Program-made: the position numbers and the translations under genes
Shown here: positions 11,991 through 20,890 of the stretch, piece by piece
Position numbering within the stretch: the stretch's first letter is position 1
Layout: each line of letters starts with the position of its first letter
NCBI GenBank assembly: GCA_964019165.1
Contig: OZ025276.1
Coordinates: forward strand, 1,612,001-1,676,000
Origin: Mastigias papua
Lineage: Eukaryota > Cnidaria > Scyphozoa > Rhizostomeae > Mastigiidae
Length of the DNA stretch: 64,000 bases
Direction of reading: 5' to 3'
Notes under the pieces: model-generated
Database searches by the model: none
Seen by the model: only the letters and a program-made list of their open reading frames with translations
What the model was told of the DNA's origin: nothing

Positions 11991-13648
11991 AAGTTTGTTT
12001 TGGGGTGAGTTGACTCACAAAGCTACTTTCATCTACGGACTGAGCTGGTGAAACAGAGTTTTGACGTAGAAGTTCTTTGATTGACAGACAAAGAGTTTTA
12101 TGCTTGTTCCAATGCAACCTTTGGCATAGTTTTGAACAATATTTTACAGAAAACCAACTACTACACATCTGAAACGTTTCGTTAGAATAAGACATCTTAC
12201 CACAATAAGCACAATGGGACACTTGCTTCTTATCGGCTACTCCCTGTCCCTCCTTGGGGGCAGCCGTCTCCCGTTTCCCTGCTTGATTTGAGTCTGTTGG
12301 CAGCAACCACGAGCGAAATGATTTGGATTCCCACATCTAAAACAATGGCTACACCAATCTCCCCAGGCGTTTTCTTGACACGAAGCACAACCACGGTGCT
12401 GATTTACCCTGATATTGGAACCACATTGGCTTGAAGTAGTGTTTTGTGCCATGGATTCTTTTATTACAGCTAGGTCTGCCTGCACAGCGTCAAGAGCTGC
12501 CCACATTTTACCCTTTTGTGGTTCGACTTTGTCTCTTTTAGGGGCTTCAGATTCATGAAGTTCTGGTTCTGTTACCATGCTACTTCTTGCTGTGTTTTTG
12601 GCAGAACCAAAATTTTTGTTGTGTTCCATTTCTATGGCAACAGCTTTTGACATTTCTTCGATCAAAACTTCATCTGAGACAGATTTTTGTTTCAATAATG
12701 GGCGACTTTTGGTTCTACTTGATTCATTTTTAGACCTGTTTCCAATGAATGAAGAAATAGACCCTGGGCCATATCATGGGTGTATTCACTTGTGGCACCT
12801 GATTCTTTGCTGCTAAACAGAATGTTTTGGCGAATTTCCAAACAGCGAATTAGAAAGGTTTGGGGATCTTCCTTTGGGCCTTGAGAAATTGTAGCTAATT
12901 CTTGGTATAGCTCTGTGGCAGTTTTCTCCATGAAATGGGGGTGAATAATTTTTCGAATTTTCGGTAGAGCTAATGGTGAGGCCGTTTCTAAATAGAGTCT
13001 TACTTGTATGCCAGGAGAAATCACTCTGACAAGTGCCTCCACAATCTCCAACTCTTTATAACCCCTTGCAAGTCCATTTTCAACCTGCCTAATCAAGCTT
13101 ACAAAAGACAATTTTTCCTTCTGACCTGGCATGCCAATGTGGCCAGAGTTTTTCAAATCTCTTCAGAAAGCATTTGAAATATCAAAATTAGTTTTCATAG
13201 CAGAAGAAGTAGTATCTCTCATACCTTGACTTTCTTGCACGTGCTCTAAGTTTGCTCTTGCCTGGTCACGCAGTTCTTTCTGTTTTTGCATCATTCGCTC
13301 AAAACTTTTCTGCATGTCTTCAAACTCCTTTTGTGCCTGTGCTAACCCTAGGCTTTGATGGTCTTCAACTTCTTCAACAGTTTCTTCCTCTCCATCCTCT
13401 AAGTCATCCAAGAGTAACGGTTTTTTCAATTCAGCTTTCACTATTGCAAACCATTGTGCATCCATTTTCTGAGCCAAATTAGTTCAAATAGCCTTGACTA
13501 GTCTTGCTCTTGTTTTCCCTTCATACGATTCTTTTTCCATTCCTTACTTACGCGCAAGCCTCTGGAGGTCTTCCATTGTCGAGAGTAAAACCAATTCATC
13601 TGCTTCTAATTCAAGGTCCTCTAAGTTCAGACTATTAGGCTGCGACAT
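11990..13648 (-). pseudogene. Gypsy-1 gag with SAP-like, retro-gag, CCHC and MYND domains
   Basis: The probable start is the ATG at 13648 (MSQPNSLNLEDLELE). A SAP-like motif (EDLQRLARK..GMEKESYEGKTR) lies near 13575-13500 and is interrupted by one stop. A Glu/Lys/Gln-rich coiled coil follows (13440-13200). The retro-gag-like core (13156-12692) contains KTATELYQELATISQGPKEDPQTF and LFLHSLETGL. A zinc knuckle CFRCGNPNHFARGC lies near 12330. After a frame change comes a MYND-type finger (about 12220-12090): CAYCGKMS, CSSWFSVKYCSKLC, HWNKHKTLC, with all C/H ligands visible. The protease follows. Frameshifts lie near 13160, 12695 and 12240-12336. MYND fingers usually mediate protein-protein contacts; what one does in a gag is unknown to me. 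Confidence 0.8.
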
Positions 13649-13733
13649 TCTGATTTCTGCACGTAAACAATCGATCAGACAGTACTTTCAGATCCGCAAC
13701 ATGTCCGCTGAATTCTGTATTAACAAAATGTCT

Positions 13734-13751
13734 CTCCCATCTGGGGTGCCA
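13734..13751 (-). promoter_or_regulatory. Gypsy-1 primer binding site
   Basis: Minus strand TGGCACCCCAGATGGGAG begins three bases after the 5' LTR. It has the usual TGG start expected for pairing with a tRNA 3' CCA end. I cannot name the tRNA with confidence. Confidence 0.65.
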
Positions 13752-13754
13752 GAT

Positions 13755-14019
13755 TTAACGTGCCCGTCATCAGTATTTTCACAGATAGAAAAAAAGACAC
13801 GGTGTGGTTTCGCTTTAACTTTTAAAATCACTTTCACTCCTTTTCTTACAACAACGTGCTTGCTTCACTAACATTATCTATTTGCTAACCAATCGATATT
13901 GGACAGGGGTGTGTCTAACTGACACAGGATACTAGTGTTGACAATAAAATAAAAAGAGATTCAATATTGCAGTCATTCCAGTATAAGGGCTACACAGTCA
14001 TTCCATTATAAGGGCTACA
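13755..14019 (-). repeat. Gypsy-1 5' LTR
   Basis: 265 bp, nearly identical to 4369-4632. It is bordered on the right by CATAT, which also occurs left of the other LTR. Confidence 0.93.
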
Positions 14020-14319
14020 CATATGGCAGAATTGTCTACTTATGGATTAAAACTAACAAGGATGTGACAACATCATATCAAAGACACATATCTGTCCTCT
14101 AAAGGGAGAAACAATACTGTATTTAGAATTGCTTGTGGCTCTGACTCTTGCCTGTCTGATTCTCTTAGTACAAGATGCCTTAAAAGATCACTGCAAACTT
14201 GATTCTAATGTTTGTTGGTCAGATTCTTTGATCACCCTGTGGTGGATTCATAATAATAATAAGAAACAAAAACAGTTCATCCAAAATTTAGGTTTAGAAA
14301 TAAGAGATTTAGTAAGTAA
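14020..14319 (+). pseudogene. BEL-1 pol, RNase H continuation
   Basis: Resumes the BEL RNase H interrupted at 4368. The translation shows YGRIVYL, then LELLVALTLACLI near 14125 and the CWSDSLITLWWI motif near 14215 typical of BEL RNase H, ending in LEIRDLVSN at about 14319. One frame change near 14100-14125. The next BEL residues (HWQYCPTDLNPADIASR) are found only at 23341, beyond the Helitron B/C insertion. Confidence 0.85.
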
Positions 14320-14860
14320 CTAGCTTAGTACTGATAGCCCGCTACATGCAGGCTTCCCTAGCCCCAGTTCATAAGTTGCATATTAGCCTTGGAAAGACTA
14401 ACGCTGTGCCCCCATGAAAGTTGCTTGGTCTGGTCGCATAGGATCACGAGAAAGTGACGTCATGGGCCTCTGCGATGGAGCATGTGACTTTCGGCCTTGC
14501 ATTGTGCAAATTGAAGAACAGTGCGAGAAAAAAGTGTGGAAAAAATGCTCGCATACCTGCGCAAGGCCACGGGCCAGTAAAGGGAAAGGAAGAAACTCAA
14601 AAAGCCCCGTAGCCTAGCGCAGGTATCCGAGCATTTTTGGCACAATTTGTTCTCACAATTTTCTTCACTTTGCACAATGCAAGGCCGAAAGTCACATGCT
14701 CCATCGAAGAGGCCCATGACGTCACCTTCTCGTGATCCTATGCGACCAGACCAAGTACCTTTCATGGGGGCACAGAGTTAGTCTTTCCAAGGCTAATATG
14801 CAACTTTTGAACTGGGGCTAGGGAAGCCCGCGTGTAGCGGGCTATCAGTACTAAGCTAGT
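14320..14860. repeat. Palindrome of copy B (about 260-bp arms)
   Basis: Bases 14320-14585 reappear as the inverted complement in 14610-14860, separated by a purine-rich loop of about 30 nt. Both outer edges carry the element 3' terminus (CTAGCTTAGTACTGAT / ATCAGTACTAAGCTAG). Transcribed, it would form a hairpin of more than 250 bp. Confidence 0.92.
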
Positions 14861-15912
14861 CTCTATTTTACAAATTGTTGAATGCATAAAATTGTTTATG
14901 AAACTACATGACATATTGTCTCCTGCTTCACTCAACTCTAACTTAAGGAGTCTTGGAAGTAATTTTAAGATGTTATACCAGATACAATATAGCACATGAA
15001 TTGGCAGGTATCAGTGGTTCTGTTATCATATAGGTGACCACTAATCCTGTCCATAGAGTTACACAATCAAGTCTGATCCATAAACGTAGGTGTTATACAA
15101 CTGGAATCTGTGATAGGACTTGGTAGTGCGAGGTGATAAAACAAAAGAATAGTGCTTAGCAGTCATATATCACACATTTATATAATATATAACAGATTGT
15201 AAAACCCATGATTGAGCAGCATGAATCATAGTAGATATCAGCAAGAGTACTTGGGGGGAGTCCATAGGTTATGGCTATACAAAACAAATAATGCAGCTAT
15301 CCAGTACTAAAGTATCTGTTACAACCATGTGAAATTCAGATTTCAACCAATAATTGTAGTTGGATAGGGGAAAGTGGCCCCATAAATCAAATATTGCTAT
15401 CTAGTACTAATTCATCCCTAAAAAAACTATAATATCATATGCAAAATGATCTATGGAAGTCAGTAATTCTTTGAAATGAGTAATAATATATATCCTGTAT
15501 CATCAACTCAGATGTCAAACGAAGGCATTACCTCAGTGGGGGCAAGGGGCTTCATAAATTAAGTCTAGGAAATAAAAATGATGATCATATCTAGTAATAA
15601 TTCATCCCTTAAGAGTATATCATCACGTGCAGAATGATCTATGGAATTCGGTAATGGCATTTATAACAAATGATCTCAGAACGAAGGGCAACTGTGTCCC
15701 AACAGAAGACCATTCAGTATAGTGGAACCCCTTAAATTTGACTTGACCAGAATAACTCTACCATCTATAGTGGAAATAACTATGAAGCCTACTGTAAATA
15801 CAGTGAAAACAAAATAAAAAGAGAGTTACTGAGCTGAGAATAAAGGTGGTAACATCTTAGTGTTTGCCTGTAAAACGTGTATGATAAAATCAAGGAGTAT
15901 ATTCGACTGTAA

Positions 15913-15940
15913 AGCCCTGGCCAAACGCTCTCGACTTTTC
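15913..15940 (+). repeat. Harbinger left terminal inverted repeat
   Basis: Matches the complement of 18959-18986. A second, direct copy of the core (GGTGGCTAAACGCTCTCGA) lies at about 16002-16020, giving a subterminal repeat that may bind the transposase or accessory protein. Confidence 0.93.
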
Positions 15941-16133
15941 ACAATACAAAGCTCTACATTTCGCTGAAAAATCGAGTGAATGTATAGCGCTTTGAAAGAG
16001 GGGTGGCTAAACGCTCTCGACATGTCACTAGATTTCACACATTGAAAAAGTGATTAGCCTCGATTTCAGATTTATGGCGCCAAGACACAATTAACACTGT
16101 GAAGTGGGTCAGGAGAGGATCGATGTGTAACAA

Positions 16134-17389
16134 ATGGCAACACTGAAACGAAAGGCAACAGCTGCAATTCTTTTGGCAGAGCTCATACAGGATTACGACA
16201 AAAAGGTAACTAGGGGAAAGACCAGGCGTTGGATGAAGAGAAGACCAGAGAGGGGCTATTTCAGCACTTTACTAATGGAGTTAAGTGCAGAAGATTCCGT
16301 GAGTTTCAAAGAGATGATGCGAATGTCAAAAGGAGATTATCTCTACATTCTCAAGCAAATTGAAAGGGACATAACTCCAAAGAAAATCCTAGGGGGGAAT
16401 GAAGTCATAAATGCTAAAGCAAGACTTGCAGTCACTTAAGGTTTTTTGCCACAGGCGAAACCTTTAGGTCACTATCATTTCAATTTCGAATATCTCATGC
16501 AGGTATCTCATACATTGTCCTTGAAGTGTGTAAAGCAATTGTTCGTCGTATTGGGAAGATTCACCTTCAGACTCCCAGAGGATGTGAGGAGTGGCTCAAC
16601 ATTGCAAAGAAATTTGAAAATAGGTGGAACTATCCTAACTGTATTGGTGCAGTTGATGGCAAACATGTTGTCATTCAGCCACCAGCAAACTCAGGTTCCA
16701 TGTATTACAATTATAAGCAAACTCACTCAATTGTTCTCATGGCTGTTGCTGGGCCAGACTATGAGTGCCTATTTGCTGATGTGGGGACTAATGGCAGAGT
16801 GTCTGATGGTGGTGTGTGGAATAAATGCACATTAGCACAGAAACTATGCAATGATGAGCTTCACCTTCCACCACCAAAGTGCCTTCCTTTTGGCATAGAA
16901 AAGATTCCCTATGTTTTTGTTGCAGACAATGCATTTGCGTTGAAGCCCAACATCATGAAACTATATCCTCAGTCTGCACTTACAGAGGATAAGAGAGTGT
17001 ATAACTATAGGCATAGCCGAGCAAGGCGTATTTCAGAGAACTTATTTGGAATAATTGTTAATCGCTGGAGAGTTCTAAGATCAGTGATTTTCTTGCCACC
17101 AAATACAGTAGAACACCTGGTTTTGGCACTATTATCCCTCCACAAGTATCTAAGAAGAAGTGGATCAAGGAATATTTATTGCCCCCCAGGCCTGACTGAT
17201 GTTGAAGACAGGAATGGCAATTTGATTGAAGGTAGCTGGCGTCAAAGCTATAACTCCAGCAGTATCCAGCCTATTCGTACACAATCTGTAGGAAACAATG
17301 CAAGCATAAATGCTAAACAGATTAGAGACACTTTCAAAGTCTATTTCAGCAATGAAGGAGCAATACCATGGCAGTGGGACAAATACTGA
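16134..17389 (+). pseudogene. PIF/Harbinger DDE transposase with one frameshift
   Basis: The N-terminal part (MATLKRKATAAILLAELIQD..., 16134-16436) contains a conserved RWWMK-like RRWMKRR and SFKEMMRMSKGDYLYIL region. The frame then meets TAA at 16437-16439; shifting by one base continues directly into RFFATGETFRSLSFQFRIS and on to 17389. The catalytic domain has GAVDGKHV (first Asp near 16653), VADNAF (second Asp near 16925) and RRISENLFG (Glu near 17035), plus the YYNYK and HS motifs of the family. Total length would be about 418 residues, usual for Harbinger. In these elements the nuclease cuts and pastes the DNA with help from the linked accessory protein at 17733-18761. The single lesion could be a recent mutation, an assembly error or, less likely, programmed shifting. 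Confidence 0.9.
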
Positions 17390-17732
17390 AAAGGAGTTAT
17401 AGTCTACTTCAAGGGTTCTACTTTGTAAACAAATTAGGCAGACACATTCCCCTGCTGCAAAATACAACAAATACAGGGAAAGGCTACCACAATAAATATC
17501 CTTATTTTTATAATAATTTTTGCAGTATTGCACATCTCAATTGGAGACAAAGTGCATTTCACAGCAAAAAGTGGCAAAAAATTTTACAGTTTGCTTCCAA
17601 TTCAGCAGAATTAATGTCTCTCTAATCTCACACTGTTTGTAAGAAGGAAAAATGATAAGGAATAGTCACAGCTTTTGCAAACAAATTTATTTAGCTTATC
17701 TTTAAACATTCAAGCAGGTATTAAACAGGTAA

Positions 17733-18761
17733 TCATTGTAACATTGTAAGAAAATTTGATTGATTATTAAGTTGAACTGAAGCAGACGGATCATCCATTT
17801 GATTTTGAATTGTGCCACTCATATCTGAAACATAGTCTGACCTTGCTTGCTCACTGAAGTTTACTTCAATATCAAAGAGTACATCACTTATTTTCTTTTC
17901 AGCAACTGCTCTTGTTCTTGGGTCAAATCTTGACAGCTTCTCAGCCACATAAAGTGCAAAAGGATTGACTTTCTCCTCATTATCTTTCGTGGGCTCACTC
18001 AAAATACCAAGACACTTAGTTAGAAGCAACTCCTTAGATTCCATTACAGATTTTTTTCTGCTTTTTGTGGGTCTATTTATTACTGCAATGTGGGATTCAT
18101 CTTTATTGTCACCAGAAGATGCTTCACTTTGTTGTGTTGGAGAATTAGGAAAAGAACTAGACTCTATTGAAATGTTTTCCAATTGAATGCTATCCCTACT
18201 TCTCCCTGCCTGCATTACAGGTTGCAGAAACTGCAGCTGCTCCCAGTAGGGCCATGTTGTCTTATATAGTTCACCTGTTGACTGGTCTGAGTTTGTTCTT
18301 CTCAGCTTTGCATTTTCTCTTCCAAGCTGAGACCGAAGATTTAAAATTTTTGCCTTTATTTCCTCAACAGACACATCAAGCTCCAGTTCAATCTCATTAA
18401 GGGCTCGCTCTCTTTTCTCCTTAGAGTGATACTCCTTATCAAAAGCATCCCAAAGACAGGCTCTGCTCTCGTAACACTCAATTAATGTCAACGTCTCTTC
18501 GTGAGTCCATCTAGTCCTTTTCCGGTTGTTTGCCATATTACATTTCCCTTTTGGCTTTTTCCCAGATGTTGTTGCAACCTGACTTTCTGGTGACACCTCA
18601 GGAAGCCTTGAAAGTTTTCGTTTTCTAACATTGTCTTCTGCAATAAGGTGCATAACCACCTTCTTTATTCCAGGACTGAGCATTTTTAATTGCATTTCCT
18701 CTTCAATGTCCTCCTCAAACTTCTCATCTCCACTTTCTACGAACGAATCCATGTTTTGCAA
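17733..18761 (-). CDS. Harbinger accessory protein with MADF/Myb-SANT-like domain
   Basis: Intact 342-residue frame starting at 18761. Residues 1-70 are acidic then basic, with a KKPKGK stretch that may act in nuclear import. Residues 78-170 form a trihelix/MADF-like domain: KRTRWTHEETLTLIECYES, CLWDAFDKEYHSKEKRERAL and later TTWPYWEQLQFL. The middle is Ser/Gln-rich. A C-terminal segment (LSRFDPRTRAVAEKKISDVLFDIE) resembles the BESS/oligomerisation tail of such proteins. In known Harbinger systems a Myb/SANT-like partner is needed for transposase nuclear entry and end binding. It is convergent with the transposase gene, 343 bp away, within the same terminal repeats. Confidence 0.85.
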   Translation of the reverse strand: MQNMDSFVESGDEKFEEDIEEEMQLKMLSPGIKKVVMHLIAEDNVRKRKLSRLPEVSPESQVATTSGKKPKGKCNMANNRKRTRWTHEETLTLIECYESRACLWDAFDKEYHSKEKRERALNEIELELDVSVEEIKAKILNLRSQLGRENAKLRRTNSDQSTGELYKTTWPYWEQLQFLQPVMQAGRSRDSIQLENISIESSSFPNSPTQQSEASSGDNKDESHIAVINRPTKSRKKSVMESKELLLTKCLGILSEPTKDNEEKVNPFALYVAEKLSRFDPRTRAVAEKKISDVLFDIEVNFSEQARSDYVSDMSGTIQNQMDDPSASVQLNNQSNFLTMLQ

Positions 18762-18958
18762 GGTCTATTGATGTTTGGCGCCTATTGTCATAGGGAAGTG
18801 ACTGCTCATGCGCCAGCTCGACATCCGCTCGACTATTTTGACCTCGATCAAACATCCCTATACATGACTATACAAGCCTATACACGACTATACAACACTA
18901 GACAGGGTGGCCAAACGCTATCGACAATTCAGTATACAAAAGTCGAGCGTTGTATAGT

Positions 18959-18986
18959 CAAAAGTCGAGAGCGTTTGGCCAGGGCT
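18959..18986 (-). repeat. Harbinger right terminal inverted repeat
   Basis: Inverse complement of 15913-15940. About 40 bp further in, at 18904-18923, the core occurs again in the opposite orientation (AGGGTGGCCAAACGCTATCG), so this end can fold into a hairpin. Confidence 0.92.
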
Positions 18987-20355
18987 TAAGGGCAATATCC
19001 CAAATGTAAGCAAAGTGCCCAAACTCTTGACACATCCTAACATCCAACTCACATGCATATACTAAGAATCAAGAGCAAGCTAAAAGCTCCTAGTACGTCA
19101 GCACATATTGCATTAAATACTTCCTCAATATCATAACCATACTTCTGCGGTAACAAAATGGTAAGTTAGAAGAGAAAATCAAGCAAAACTGAGGGGAACT
19201 GCCTTGATCTTATTGCCCTGAAGCACAGTTATGGAATCACCCTCAAAGACCGCAATTAAATCCAAAACAAAGGACACAGGTATCTGCGATCGTGAGATGA
19301 ACTTGGGAATCCCCTCGCATTTCACAGTATGCACTACAACAAAAGTAAAGAGTGAAAGTAAAAACTGCAAAATTATGGTAACCAAATTCAGCAATAGCCC
19401 TATACATACTTCAATGAAAGCATTCCACATACCAAGACTTTATCCCCAAACACAACCGTATCCTGTGTCATTCATACATGTGGTAGAAGCAATGGATAAA
19501 TTCCAAGCTAGCAAGGAATACAACAGTAAACATACCATAATCATTTCATCACAATGTAGTAAGAAACGTAGGATACCTTAGCGAATGAACTCAAGCGAAA
19601 AAGCATTAAACTGGAGGCAGAGCAACGAAAGTCTCCTCCAAGTCACACGACAACTATACGGTAGTCCTAATCAAAACATTGCCAACTGAAAGCAGCAAGC
19701 AGGAACGGCATTCCATGTCATCTAAATAGGCATGAAAAGCAAACAACCTGCCATAATCTAGCACCGAATACAAAGTCAAACATATGTTGAATATCTTGTC
19801 ACACATTAGCAGTAAAAGCACAGTGATTTAGTACACAGAATCGAACAACTTTGAGAAGAACTGTCATGGCGGAAATTCACTCGAGGGAAGGTGGCTGAAT
19901 CTCGTTGAAATAAATGGCTGGCAACAGTAGACTACAGATGAAATGGACAAAGGAAATACAGGAATTCTTAACTGAAACCATTTCAGGAAAATAGAGCTGG
20001 CTTACCTGGAAGAACTGCAACCAAAGTCTCCTGGCGATAACACACACAGTTACTTAATCCTACTGGACCGCTCGCAAAACTGACAACACGGGGTCCAGCA
20101 GGGAGGAGCAACAGTATTGCTGTGAGTGGAGATGGGAAGACAGTTGAATAACTCAGCGAAAAAAAATTGTAAACATCATATCTCTTCTTATGTCAGTGGT
20201 AGACCCAAATGGCTACCCTCAACAGACATTTGGGGGCCATGGGACAAATACCCTGGGAGGAGATCATGTAGGCGGAATCAGGTCACGTGGTACAAATCTG
20301 AGAAATCTGATTGGTTTGGCATAACTTATCATATAGGCATCTTAGTATATAGAGA

Positions 20356-20890
20356 AGTACTGATAGCCCGCTACACGCGGGCTTCCCTAGCCCCAGTTCA
20401 AAAGTTGCATATTAGCCTTGGAAAGACTAACGCTGTGCCCCCATGAAAATTGCTTGGTCTGGTCGCATAGGATCACGAGAAGGTGACGTCATGGGCCTCT
20501 TCGATGGAGCATGTGACTTTCGGCCTTGCATTGTGCAAATGGAAGAAAATTGCGAGAAAACATTGTGCAAAAAATGCTCGGATACCTGCGCTAGGCTACG
20601 GGGCAGTAAAGGGAAAGGAAGAAAATCAAGAAGCCCCGTAGCCTAGCGCAGGTATCCGAGCATTTTTTGCACAATGTTTTCTCGCAATTTTCTTCCATTT
20701 GCACAATGCAAGGCCGAAAGTCACATGCTCCATCGCAGAGGCCCATGACGTCACCTTCTCGTGATCCTATGCGACCAGACCAAGCAATTTTCATGGGGTC
20801 ACAGCGTTAGTCTTTCCAAGGCTAATATGCAACTTTTGAACTGGGGCTAGGGAAGCCCGCGTGTAGCGGGCTATCAGTACTAAGCTAGTC
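20356..20890. repeat. Palindrome of copy C
   Basis: The left arm ends near 20602 at GGCTACGGGGC; a loop (AGTAAAGGGAAAGG...) follows, then the inverse arm to about 20890. The short frame in each arm (WSGRIGSREGDVMGL..., with four to six cysteines) is the same sequence read twice. Confidence 0.93.

Larger units (their letters stand above)
4369..14019 (-). mobile_element. Gypsy-1: Ty3/Gypsy LTR retrotransposon inserted in BEL-1
   Basis: A 264-265 bp direct repeat (4369-4632 and 13755-14019) flanks a minus-strand gag-pol. The element is bordered by the 5-bp duplication CATAT (4364-4368 and 14020-14024). On the minus strand the LTR begins TGTAGCCC, the primer binding site follows the 5' LTR at 13751-13734, and a purine-rich tract precedes the 3' LTR at 4633-4650. 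Coding order is gag with SAP-like, retro-gag, zinc-knuckle and MYND regions, then protease, reverse transcriptase, RNase H and integrase. Helitron A (5941-8493) splits the integrase. Many frameshifts and stops mark it as dead. Confidence 0.93.
15913..18986 (+). mobile_element. PIF/Harbinger transposon inside Helitron B
   Basis: A 3074-bp element with terminal inverted repeats AGCCCTGGCCAAACGCTCTC / GAGAGCGTTTGGCCAGGGCT (about 28 bp, near-perfect) and a TAA duplication at 15910-15912 and 18987-18989. The equivalent positions in copies C (about 21963) and D (about 59558) read GACTGTAAGGGCAATATC, the empty site with a single TAA. It carries the two-gene, divergent Harbinger arrangement: a DDE transposase on plus and a DNA-binding-type accessory protein on minus. 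Confidence 0.95.
14320..20355 (-). mobile_element. Helitron-like copy B (contains a Harbinger transposon)
   Basis: Without the Harbinger insertion this copy is about 2.96 kb, the same length as C and D, and collinear with them throughout. On the minus strand it starts TCTCTATATACTAAG (20355) and ends in a small hairpin (AGCCCGC-type stem, imperfect in this copy), then a TATCAGTACTAAG spacer and CTAG, followed by T of the host BEL-1. A 5' TC and a 3' hairpin followed by CTRR are the hallmarks of Helitrons. No Rep/helicase or other protein is encoded, so it is non-autonomous. Nearly all of 14870-15912 and 18990-20330 is AT-rich sequence without gene motifs. Confidence 0.75.

Noticed and set aside
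14414..14765. Frames in the palindrome arms as true genes
   Set aside because: Same sequence read on both strands, no known domain; kept only as a low-interest observation.
16446..16835. 129-residue frame overlapping the Harbinger transposase
   Set aside because: Alternative frame of the transposase; the DDE motifs are in the other frame.
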